A DNA stretch of 64,000 nucleotides from Photobacterium halotolerans DSM 18316 (lineage in GTDB: Bacteria > Pseudomonadota > Gammaproteobacteria > Enterobacterales > Vibrionaceae): positions 156,709 through 220,708 of the forward strand of contig NZ_KE384320.1 in assembly GCF_000425165.1 (NCBI RefSeq), in the 5' to 3' direction. The stretch's first letter is position 1. Each line of letters begins with the position of its first letter. The notes beneath the pieces are model-generated. The model saw only the letters and a list, made by a program, of their open reading frames with translations. It did not search any database and was not told the DNA's origin. The translations under genes and the position numbers were made by a program. Shown here in pieces: positions 56,891 through 64,000 of the stretch.

Positions 56891-57988
56891 TTATTCTATT
56901 TCTTTCAGCTTAGGCGTCGAGGTGATCACATCGGCGTTTTGCGCGCGGTGGCGCAGCAGGTGATCCATCAGGACGATAGCCACCATGGCTTCGGCAATCG
57001 GTACGGCGCGGATGCCGACACACGGGTCATGCCGACCACGGGTCACCACTTCAGCGCTTTCGCCCTGCTTGTTGATTGTCTCGCCCGGCACGGTAATGCT
57101 GGATGTCGGCTTCAGCGCCAGGTGAGCGACGATGTCCTGACCGGAGGAAATCCCGCCTAAGATACCGCCGGCGTGGTTTGATTTGAAACCCTGCGGTGAC
57201 ATGGCATCACGGTGTTCGCTGCCGCGCTGTGTCACAACGTCAAAGCCATCGCCAATTTCCACGCCTTTCACTGCATTGATACCCATCAACGCATGGGCAA
57301 TGTCGGCATCCAGACGATCAAACACCGGCTCACCCAGTCCAACCGGGACATTCTCAGCCACGACTGTCAATTTGGCACCGATGGAATCGCCTTCCTTCTT
57401 GAGTTTGCGGATCAGCTCATCCAGCGCGTCGACTTTCGAGGCATCCGGGCAGAAAAACGCATTCTGCTCGACCTGATCCCAATCAACCGTATCAATACTG
57501 ACGTCGCCCATTTGCGATAAGTAAGCACGCACTTCGATACCGTGAACCTGTTTGAGGTATTTTTTAGCGATTGCGCCAGCCGCTACCCGCATCGCGGTTT
57601 CGCGGGCAGAAGAACGGCCGCCGCCGCGGTAATCGCGGACACCGTATTTTTGCTCGTAGGTGTAATCCGCATGGCCGGGACGGAACAGATCTTTGATCTG
57701 GGAGTAGTCTTTTGAGCGTTGATCGGTATTTTCGATCATCAGGCCGATAGAAGTACCGGTTGTCTGGCCTTCAAACACGCCGGCCAGGATTTTGACTTCA
57801 TCCGGCTCACGGCGTTGCGTGGTGTACTTAGAGGTTCCCGGACGACGACGGTCGAGATCGTGCTGCATGTCGGCTTCTGTCAGTGCCAACCCCGGAGGGC
57901 AACCATCAACGATGCAGCCCAGCGCCAGACCATGGCTTTCGCCAAAGGTGGTGACGCGAAAAACTTGTCCAATTGTGTTGCCTGCCAT
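56891..57988 (-). CDS. aroC: aroC, chorismate synthase
   Basis: AroC converts EPSP to chorismate, the last shikimate-pathway step, using reduced FMN. The start [20 protein letters not shown], then [32 protein letters not shown], the [18 protein letters not shown] signature (about residues 128-145) and the C-terminal [18 protein letters not shown] are all characteristic. 365 residues, complete. AGGGGAA precedes the ATG. In E. coli aroC is separated from epmC by yfcA and mepA; here the CapD-like gene stands in that interval instead. Confidence 0.96.
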   Translation of the reverse strand: MAGNTIGQVFRVTTFGESHGLALGCIVDGCPPGLALTEADMQHDLDRRRPGTSKYTTQRREPDEVKILAGVFEGQTTGTSIGLMIENTDQRSKDYSQIKDLFRPGHADYTYEQKYGVRDYRGGGRSSARETAMRVAAGAIAKKYLKQVHGIEVRAYLSQMGDVSIDTVDWDQVEQNAFFCPDASKVDALDELIRKLKKEGDSIGAKLTVVAENVPVGLGEPVFDRLDADIAHALMGINAVKGVEIGDGFDVVTQRGSEHRDAMSPQGFKSNHAGGILGGISSGQDIVAHLALKPTSSITVPGETINKQGESAEVVTRGRHDPCVGIRAVPIAEAMVAIVLMDHLLRHRAQNADVITSTPKLKEIE

Positions 57989-58080
57989 GACTTCCCCTGT
58001 AACTTTGCTTCTGGCTTTTTGTAATCATTGAATAGTGCAAAGTTGCGCAGGGGAATGCAAGCAGAATCGGCGTTGAGCCG

Positions 58081-59142
58081 TTACTGGTCTTTCTTAGACT
58101 TCCATTTTTTAATGCCGGGCGATGTCGATTCATGACCTGAACGATCCGGACGGCCGCCTTTTGGCCCTTTGCCCGCATGTCCGCCGGATTTTTTATCGTG
58201 CGGCCGCTGTGACGATTTGCCCGGTTTACCGCCCGGACGACGACGCTCGACCTCGCCTTTTCCTTTATAGGTTTTGTACCTGACCGGCGCTTCCTGCTCA
58301 CTCTGCTGGCGGGCATCGTACAGTTTAGCGTCTGTGGCTTTGCTGATGGCCTGGCCCTGGCTGTCGACCCGCGACGCTTCTTCTGTCTTGCTCGACAGCG
58401 CCAGTAAACGGTGAATCTCGGCCATTTCATCCTCGGTCAGATAGCGCCATTTACCGTTTGGCAGCCCGTCAATGGTGATATTCATGATGCGGACGCGGCG
58501 AAGTTTATAGACTTCAAAGCCCAGTGCTTCACACATACGACGGATCTGGCGGTTAAGGCCCTGCGTCAGCACAATACGAAAAGAGTAGGTGGTTTCCTTG
58601 GTGACTTTACAAGGCAGAGTCACGGTATCGAGAATCTCAACACCGGAGGCCATTTTAGCCAGAAACGCCTCGGTCACCGGTTTATCCACCCGCACGACAT
58701 ATTCTTTTTCGTGCGAGTTACCGGCGCGGAGGATCTTGTTGACGATATCACCGTCATTGGTCATGAAGATCAGACCATCAGAGGCCTTATCCAGTCGGCC
58801 GATCGGGAAAATACGTTTGCGGTGGCCAATGAAGTCAACAATATTGCCTTCAACATGCCTTTCCGTGGTGCAAGTGATCCCGGCGGGTTTGTTCAGCGCA
58901 ATATAGACAGGCTGCTCTTTGCGGCGCAGCGGTTTGTCATCCACCAGCACTTCATCGTTCGGGCCGACTTTTACTCCCATTTCTGGCTGCTGGCCGTTAA
59001 TCAGCACCCGGCCTTGCTCAATCAGTTTGTCGGCTTCCCGGCGCGAGCAGTAACCTGTATCACTGATAAATTTATTCAGGCGAACCAGACTGGTGTCTGA
59101 GGATGGTACGTCATTACGGGACTGAGGTTTATTTTCTGGCAT
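58081..59142 (-). CDS. rluF: rluF, 23S rRNA pseudouridine(2604) synthase
   Basis: RluF makes pseudouridine 2604 in 23S rRNA (and can act on tRNA-Tyr position 35 in E. coli). An S4 RNA-binding domain (LNKFISDTGYCSRREADKLIEQG, about residues 22-45) precedes the RsuA-type catalytic domain with FPIGRLDKASDGLIFMTNDGD (catalytic Asp), AGNSHEKEYVVRVDKP and LTQGLNRQIRRMCEALG. A long basic Gly/Lys/Arg-rich tail (about 270-353) follows, more extended than in E. coli. I take ATG 59142 with AAGAAG upstream; ATG 59157 and 59217 are alternatives. 59143-59429 contains only presumed promoter sequence. Confidence 0.92.
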   Translation of the reverse strand: MPENKPQSRNDVPSSDTSLVRLNKFISDTGYCSRREADKLIEQGRVLINGQQPEMGVKVGPNDEVLVDDKPLRRKEQPVYIALNKPAGITCTTERHVEGNIVDFIGHRKRIFPIGRLDKASDGLIFMTNDGDIVNKILRAGNSHEKEYVVRVDKPVTEAFLAKMASGVEILDTVTLPCKVTKETTYSFRIVLTQGLNRQIRRMCEALGFEVYKLRRVRIMNITIDGLPNGKWRYLTEDEMAEIHRLLALSSKTEEASRVDSQGQAISKATDAKLYDARQQSEQEAPVRYKTYKGKGEVERRRPGGKPGKSSQRPHDKKSGGHAGKGPKGGRPDRSGHESTSPGIKKWKSKKDQ

Positions 59143-59429
59143 GATGATCTTCTTCATTGTGCGTTTCACAACGCGTTCGGAAGCAGGGATTTTACTGAAA
59201 AATAGTCGAATTTCCATGCTTTAACAGACAATGCACTGCGATATACACTGCCCTATCCCGCCCCCATACTGTATCAGATTGATTATCATGATTTTTCATA
59301 GCGGACTGAGACAGAGCATGCTCAAAATATACTCAGAATGTTTTCTGCTTTCCTTAGATTACAAAACCACAGCTCAAATAGCGGTGGGATATCGCTTCTG
59401 ATCACATCCAAACCATATACAGACATTCG

Positions 59430-59458
59430 GTAAAACAAAGGGGCTTTACGCCCCTTTG
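59430..59458 (-). terminator. intrinsic terminator after RND pump gene
   Basis: On the minus strand a 9-bp stem CAAAGGGGC / GCCCCTTTG is followed by TTTTA, immediately after the pump gene stop at 59465. Confidence 0.85.
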
Positions 59459-59464
59459 GTTTAT

Positions 59465-62400
59465 TTACCTGTTCTGATCCAATGGCAGTTCGCCGTGAGA
59501 TCGGCGTCCGACATAATCATGTTCCAGGGCTTTTTGCAGTTGTGCTGCGACATAGCCCGGTGACTGGGTTTTCGCGCACACCAGACGATACATGGCCGGG
59601 ATCACGAACAAAGTCACCAGAGTCGCAAACGCCATGCCGAAGAACACCACGGTACCGACCGAAATGCGGCTTTCATACCCTGCACCGGTCGACAGCAGCA
59701 GCGGCAAGGCACCAAACAAGGTGGTGAATGCCGTCATCAGGATCGGGCGTAACCGCCGTGCTGAGGCATCGACAATGGCCTGCTCAAAGGCGATACCTTT
59801 ATCCCTGAGCTGGTTGGCGAATTCCACAATCAGGATGCCGTTCTTGGTTACCATACCTATCAGCATGATCATGCCGATCTGACTGTAGATATTCAGGCTC
59901 TGCCCCATCAGAATCAGTCCCAGCAAGCCGCCGAAGATCCCCAGCGGCACGGTCAGCATCACCACCATAGGGTTAATGAAGCTTTCGAACTGTGCTGCCA
60001 GCACCAGATAAGCCACCAGCAATGCCAGACCGAAGATCATCGCCATGCTGCTCTGATTCTCGCGGAAATCCTTCGATTCGCCGCCATAGTCGATCACAAT
60101 ATCACTCGGCAGCATAGACAAAGCCTGCTCATCCATAAAATCCAGCGCTTCGCCCAGGGTATGACCGGGCAGCAGGTTGGCGGTAATGGTGATCGACTTC
60201 TGCTTCTCGTTATGGCTCAGCTTGCGGGCCGCCGCCACTTCTTCGACTTTCGCCACACTGTTGAGCGAAACCAACTCGCCGTTCCTGGCACGGACGTAAA
60301 TCCGGCTCAGATCCATCGCATTGTTAAAGCTGTTTTCATCTCCGCGCAGATACACATCGTATTCCTCGCCGCGCTCGACAAAGGTGGTTTCACTGCGCCC
60401 GCCCAGCATGACTTCCAGCGTTTCAGCGATATCCGACTGCGGAATGCCCAGCTCGGCCGCCCGGGGGCGATCAACCGTCACCACCAGCTCCGGGGTGGTT
60501 TCGGCGTAATCGATGTCCACGCCGTCCATCATGCCGCTGCCCTGAGCGACGTCTTTCAGCTTGGTGGCCCAGGCGAACAGCTCGTCGTAATCGGCACCAT
60601 TGAGGATAAACTGCATCGGCTCGGACGAGCCGCCCCTAAATCCCGGCATGAAGGGCCAGACACGGATATCCGGAATGCCCTGCAGGGCTTTGCGGATCAC
60701 CCCGAGTGCCTGGGTCGCGCTGACATCGCGATCTTCCCAGTCTTCCAGCTGCATAATGACAAAACCGGTCTGATCCCCAGCCCGCCCGCCGAAGGCCGGC
60801 GTCTGAATACTGACAGAGCGGATCAGCCCTTTGCCCACCATGGGCAACAAGCGCTGCTCAACCTGCTCAATATTGCCGACCATGCGGTTATAGCTGGTCG
60901 CTTCCGCACCGCGGACAAAAGCAAAGATGACCCCTCTGTCTTCAGACGGTGCAAGCTGGCTCGGTACCAGTTTAAACAGCCAGACACTGGCGCCTACCAC
61001 GGCGACAATCAGCAGAGGTGCCGCCCAGCGCCAGCGCACGGCCTGAGTGACGGCTTTGCGGTACACCGCCTCCAGCGCAGCAAACTGACGGTCGACAAAG
61101 CGGTTAAACGGCCCGGGTTTGACATTGGCTTTGAGCAGCTTACTGCCCAGCACCGGACTTAAGGTCAGTGCCACCAGAGACGAGAACAGCACAGACATCG
61201 CCAGCAGCACGGAAAATTCGGTGAACAGCGGTCCCACCATACCATCCATAAAACCGATGGGCAGGAACACCATCACCAGCACCAGTGTGGTGGCAATCAC
61301 GGCAAACCCGACCTCTCGGGTGCCTTTAAACGCAGCCAGCAAAGGCGGCCCGCCCCTTTCGATATGGTGATAAATGTTTTCGACCACCACAATGGCATCA
61401 TCCACCACCAGGCCGATAGCCAGAATCAGGGCCATCAGGGTCAGCAGGTTGATGGAAAAACCGAGATAGTAAGCGGCCATAAAGGCGGAAATCAGCGACA
61501 CCGGCACGGTCACGGCCGGGATCAGGGTTGCCCGTGCCTGACCGATAAAGACATACAGCACCAGCACCACCAGTGCGCCGGTGATCAGCAAGGTGTTGTA
61601 AACCTCGTTGATCGAGCGCTCAATAAAGATGGTCGAGTCGTAATCCACCGCCAGCTGGGTACCGTCCGGCAGAAAACGCTGTAATCGGTCCACTTCTTTT
61701 TGAACCGCATCGGCAGCTTCCAGCGGGTTGGCGTCCGACATCGGCACTATGCCTAAGCTCAGGCTGGACACACCATTGCTCTTGAAGGTGGCATCTTCGT
61801 TTTGCGCACCTATGGCTACATCGGCGACATCTTTGAGGTAAATCGGCGTGCCGTCTTCAGTCTGCCGTACCATCAGGTATGAGAAATCTTCTGCGGTGCG
61901 GTACAGACGTGCGGTGCGCACCGACATGGTGGTCGCATCGTTACGTACTTCGCCGCCCGGCAGCTCAACGTTCTCATCACGCAGGGCGTCGATAATGTCC
62001 GTGGTGGTGACGCCGCGTCCTGCCATCTGCTCAGGCAGCAGGCGGACATACATGACTTTATACAGCGCGCCGGTCAGTTGCACCGAGCTGACACCATTGA
62101 TCAGGCTGAACCTGTCGGTTAGCACCCGATCGGCATAGTCCGTCAGCTGCGAGCGATCCATTTCGCTCGAGGTCAGATTGATATAGATAGCCGCTTCGCC
62201 TGATCCGTCATCTTTGGAGACAATCGGCTCATCCGCACCATCAGGCAGACTGCGGCGGGCACGGGAAACGGCGTCACGTACGTCGCTGACCCCTTCGGTC
62301 AGGTTCCAGCCCATTTCGAACTCAACGCTGATCCGCGAGCTGCCGTTACGGGTGGTCGAAGTAATACTTTCAATGCCGCTGATACCGGACAGCTCATCTT

Positions 62401-62602
62401 CCAGCACAGTAGTGACACGGCTTTCCATAATGGTTGCCGATGCCCCTTCGTACGAGGTGCCGATACTGATCACCGGATTTTCCACGTCGGGCATTTCCCG
62501 GACCGGCAGCTTGCTGAATGACACCAGACCGAATACTACCAGCAGCACGCTCAGCACAATGGCGACAACCGGGCGCTTTACTGAAACGTCAGATAACCAC
62601 AT
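59465..62602 (-). CDS. RND multidrug efflux permease (AcrB/MexF-like)
   Basis: A 1045-residue inner-membrane proton antiporter of the HAE1-RND type. Signs: N-terminal WLSDVSVKRPVVAIVLSVLLVVFGLVSF, twelve membrane spans in the 1+5+1+5 plan, the proton-relay Asp pair GLVVDDAIVVVENIYHHIERG (TM4), the TM10 lysine in MLIGMVTKNGILIVEF, and the porter-domain segments SEPMQFILNG and SYEGASATIMESRV. It overlaps the upstream membrane-fusion gene by one base (TGATG). No outer-membrane TolC-type gene is next to it, so it probably uses a TolC encoded elsewhere. Substrates cannot be inferred; several paralogues exist in Vibrionaceae, so no symbol is given. Confidence 0.93.
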   Translation of the reverse strand: MWLSDVSVKRPVVAIVLSVLLVVFGLVSFSKLPVREMPDVENPVISIGTSYEGASATIMESRVTTVLEDELSGISGIESITSTTRNGSSRISVEFEMGWNLTEGVSDVRDAVSRARRSLPDGADEPIVSKDDGSGEAAIYINLTSSEMDRSQLTDYADRVLTDRFSLINGVSSVQLTGALYKVMYVRLLPEQMAGRGVTTTDIIDALRDENVELPGGEVRNDATTMSVRTARLYRTAEDFSYLMVRQTEDGTPIYLKDVADVAIGAQNEDATFKSNGVSSLSLGIVPMSDANPLEAADAVQKEVDRLQRFLPDGTQLAVDYDSTIFIERSINEVYNTLLITGALVVLVLYVFIGQARATLIPAVTVPVSLISAFMAAYYLGFSINLLTLMALILAIGLVVDDAIVVVENIYHHIERGGPPLLAAFKGTREVGFAVIATTLVLVMVFLPIGFMDGMVGPLFTEFSVLLAMSVLFSSLVALTLSPVLGSKLLKANVKPGPFNRFVDRQFAALEAVYRKAVTQAVRWRWAAPLLIVAVVGASVWLFKLVPSQLAPSEDRGVIFAFVRGAEATSYNRMVGNIEQVEQRLLPMVGKGLIRSVSIQTPAFGGRAGDQTGFVIMQLEDWEDRDVSATQALGVIRKALQGIPDIRVWPFMPGFRGGSSEPMQFILNGADYDELFAWATKLKDVAQGSGMMDGVDIDYAETTPELVVTVDRPRAAELGIPQSDIAETLEVMLGGRSETTFVERGEEYDVYLRGDENSFNNAMDLSRIYVRARNGELVSLNSVAKVEEVAAARKLSHNEKQKSITITANLLPGHTLGEALDFMDEQALSMLPSDIVIDYGGESKDFRENQSSMAMIFGLALLVAYLVLAAQFESFINPMVVMLTVPLGIFGGLLGLILMGQSLNIYSQIGMIMLIGMVTKNGILIVEFANQLRDKGIAFEQAIVDASARRLRPILMTAFTTLFGALPLLLSTGAGYESRISVGTVVFFGMAFATLVTLFVIPAMYRLVCAKTQSPGYVAAQLQKALEHDYVGRRSHGELPLDQNR

Positions 62603-63711
62603 CAGGCATTATCTCCCGCTTGTACCACACTGGCCGCTTTGGTCTCAGACGGGTTGCCAAGACTGACGTCCTGCACGGCCAGACCGTCGCGCATATTGAC
62701 CAGCCCCTGAACCACAATGCGATCACCGATCTGAATACCCGATTCGATCACCACTTCGTTTTTCACTCTGGCCCCCAATGTCACTTCGGTCCGGTGCGCA
62801 ATGCCTTTGGCATCAACAAGGTAAACAAAACGCTTGGTACCGGAATACTCCAGCGCCTGAACCGGGATGATAGCGGCCTGCTGCGGAGTAAAATCCAACG
62901 CTGCCGCCATCAGCATGCCGGGTTTGAGCTTGCCGCTGGTATTATCAAACGAGACACGCACCCGGATATTGAGTGATTCGGCCTGCACCCGGGAGTCGAT
63001 CGCCTGAATCGTGCCGCGGAAGGTGTCGTCCGGCCAGGCCTGACTTTTCGCCAGTACCGCCATACCAGGTGCCAGTTGCGACAGGTATTTTTCCGGCACT
63101 TGTACATCCAGGCGCATTTGTGACAAATCATCCAGGGTAAACAGCTCGCTGCCCACTGTTACGGTATGGCCTGTGCTGAAATCAATCAGACCAACAGTAC
63201 CGGTAAACGGTGCACGGATCTGGTGATCATCCAGCTCTGCTTTGGCTGCATCAAGACGGGCTTTGGCGATACTCACGCTCGCCTGCTGCGCAATCAGTTC
63301 GGTCTGGGTCAGTGCCCCGCGCTTCACCAGACGCTGATATTCGGCATATTTACGTTTTTCATCATCATAATAGGCTTTCGCTTCGTCGTAAGCAGCCTTG
63401 GGTTTGGCGTTATCAAGCTGAACCAGTAACTGCCCCTGTGTCACTTTCCGATCGGTATCTACCACTATGCTGTCTACCTTGGCGGCCACTTCCGTGGCAA
63501 TGGTCACTGAACGCTGGGCGGCCAGTTTGCCCACCAGTGAGACAGAACTGATCACTTCGTGTGACATGACTTCGCCTGTCGCGACCGGAACGCTGCGACC
63601 AGGTTTAGGCTGACTGGCGGCCTGGGCAGCATGAGACTGCTGCTGAAAATAGAAATAGCCCCCGCCCGCCAGTGATGCCGCTACCACAACGGCCAAAACT
63701 ACTTTTTTCAT
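62602..63711 (-). CDS. RND efflux membrane fusion (adaptor) protein
   Basis: A 369-residue periplasmic adaptor linking the RND permease to an outer-membrane channel. It has an N-terminal anchor (VVLAVVVAASLAGGGYFYF), lipoyl/biotinyl-like domain (VTIATEVAAKVDSIVVDTDRKVTQGQLLVQLD), a short helical hairpin (about residues 105-160), the reciprocal lipoyl half (IRAPFTGTVGLIDFSTGHTV) and a beta-barrel plus membrane-proximal domain with NIRVRVSFDNTSGKLKPGM. No lipobox. It is first in a two-gene operon; the promoter should be in 63712-63880. No regulator gene is adjacent on this side of the window. Confidence 0.92.
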   Translation of the reverse strand: MKKVVLAVVVAASLAGGGYFYFQQQSHAAQAASQPKPGRSVPVATGEVMSHEVISSVSLVGKLAAQRSVTIATEVAAKVDSIVVDTDRKVTQGQLLVQLDNAKPKAAYDEAKAYYDDEKRKYAEYQRLVKRGALTQTELIAQQASVSIAKARLDAAKAELDDHQIRAPFTGTVGLIDFSTGHTVTVGSELFTLDDLSQMRLDVQVPEKYLSQLAPGMAVLAKSQAWPDDTFRGTIQAIDSRVQAESLNIRVRVSFDNTSGKLKPGMLMAAALDFTPQQAAIIPVQALEYSGTKRFVYLVDAKGIAHRTEVTLGARVKNEVVIESGIQIGDRIVVQGLVNMRDGLAVQDVSLGNPSETKAASVVQAGDNA

Positions 63712-63883
63712 GCCTTCGCACCCTGTTTTTGGTTATGGGCTAATCATATCTGACCAGCATATTAATCGGGGTAAAGAAATGTAAACCTAAGCAAGTTTTC
63801 ATCACAAAAAAACGCAAACCGCGGAGGGAACTGACAAAACGACGAAAAATCCAGCAAGCAACAATGAATATTCAGAAAAAGGG

Positions 63884-63911
63884 TTTACAGTCTTCACCTG
63901 TTTGCTATTAT
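63884..63911 (+). promoter_or_regulatory. sigma70-type promoter of the tRNA-Tyr gene
   Basis: -35 TTTACA (63884-63889), 16-base spacer and -10 TATTAT (63906-63911), followed by a GC-rich discriminator CCGCACCGC, as in stringently controlled stable-RNA promoters. It ends 15 bases before the tRNA. Confidence 0.75.
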
Positions 63912-63926
63912 CCGCACCGCACTTGT

Positions 63927-64000
63927 GGAGGGGTTCCCGAGTGGCCAAAGGGATCAGACTGTAAATCTGACGGCTCCGCCTTCGAAGGTTCGAATCCTTC
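63927..64000 (+). tRNA. tRNA-Tyr (GTA), cut by the window end
   Basis: Starts GGAGGGGTTCCCGAGTGGCC, has anticodon stem-loop CAGACTGTAAATCTG with anticodon GTA, a variable arm as in class II bacterial tRNA-Tyr, and the T arm GAAGGTTCGAATCCTTC. The last acceptor bases lie beyond the window. Confidence 0.96.

Noticed and set aside
60161..61162. 333-codon plus-strand frame opposite the RND permease
   Set aside because: Antisense shadow of a strongly conserved GC-rich gene; no ribosome-binding site and no protein motif.
1..64000. CRISPR arrays, prophage or integrase genes, rRNA
   Set aside because: No spaced identical repeats, no phage structural genes, no recombinase motif and no rRNA-like sequence were seen; the only mobile trace is the ISAs1 remnant.

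Overview
The window comes from a gamma-proteobacterium of the Vibrionaceae type; the genus cannot be fixed from the sequence, though a Photobacterium, Grimontia or Enterovibrio relative fits the roughly 50 percent GC backbone and the gene set. The backbone is recognisable at both ends. On the left the minus-strand genes pdxB-asd-fimV-truA-accD-folC lead down from fabB, and mnmC runs divergently from fabB. On the right are yfcL, epmC, aroC and rluF on the minus strand, then an RND efflux pair (membrane fusion protein plus pump) and the beginning of a tRNA-Tyr gene cut by the window edge. As I recall the E. coli order, fabB and mnmC are followed directly by yfcL, epmC and, a little further, aroC, in the same orientations as here.

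Between mnmC (ends 13712) and yfcL (54527) lies about 41 kb of envelope and polysaccharide genes that look inserted into that backbone. From left to right: a YjbE-like Ala/Thr/Ser-rich secreted protein and ugd; a beta-CASP metallo-beta-lactamase-fold protein; an unrecognised lipoprotein and an unrecognised beta-barrel protein; manC-manB for GDP-mannose; a large SNF2-family ATPase; a first WecA-type initiating transferase; then a long minus-strand operon that reads from 46611 down to 29884.

That operon is the centrepiece. It starts with a JUMPstart/ops element (46901-46930), then the capsule exporter wza-wzb-wzc, then wecB-wecC-rffG-rffH-wecD-wecE-wzx-glycosyltransferase-wzy-glycosyltransferase-wecG-wecA, closed by an intrinsic terminator. 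The order from wecB to wecG matches the enterobacterial common antigen (ECA) operon almost gene for gene, but WzzE is replaced by Wzc, the Fuc4NAc transferase WecF is not recognisable, one glycosyltransferase is extra, and wecA is moved to the end. The predicted precursors are UDP-ManNAcA and dTDP-Fuc4NAc on a polyprenyl-PP-GlcNAc starter, so the product is probably an ECA-related polymer exported as a capsule or exopolysaccharide. Genes from wecG to wecD are strikingly AT-rich, rffG is GC-richer than both flanks, and most junctions are 1 to 17-base overlaps.

Head to head with wza, across a 1.3 kb region holding a decayed ISAs1-type transposase, is yjbEFGH (47954-52258), a second exopolysaccharide secretion module, followed by a polypyrimidine tandem repeat, a small membrane protein and a Wzz chain-length regulator. 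A CapD/WbpM-type dehydratase lacking its membrane half sits between epmC and aroC. No rRNA, CRISPR array or phage was seen.
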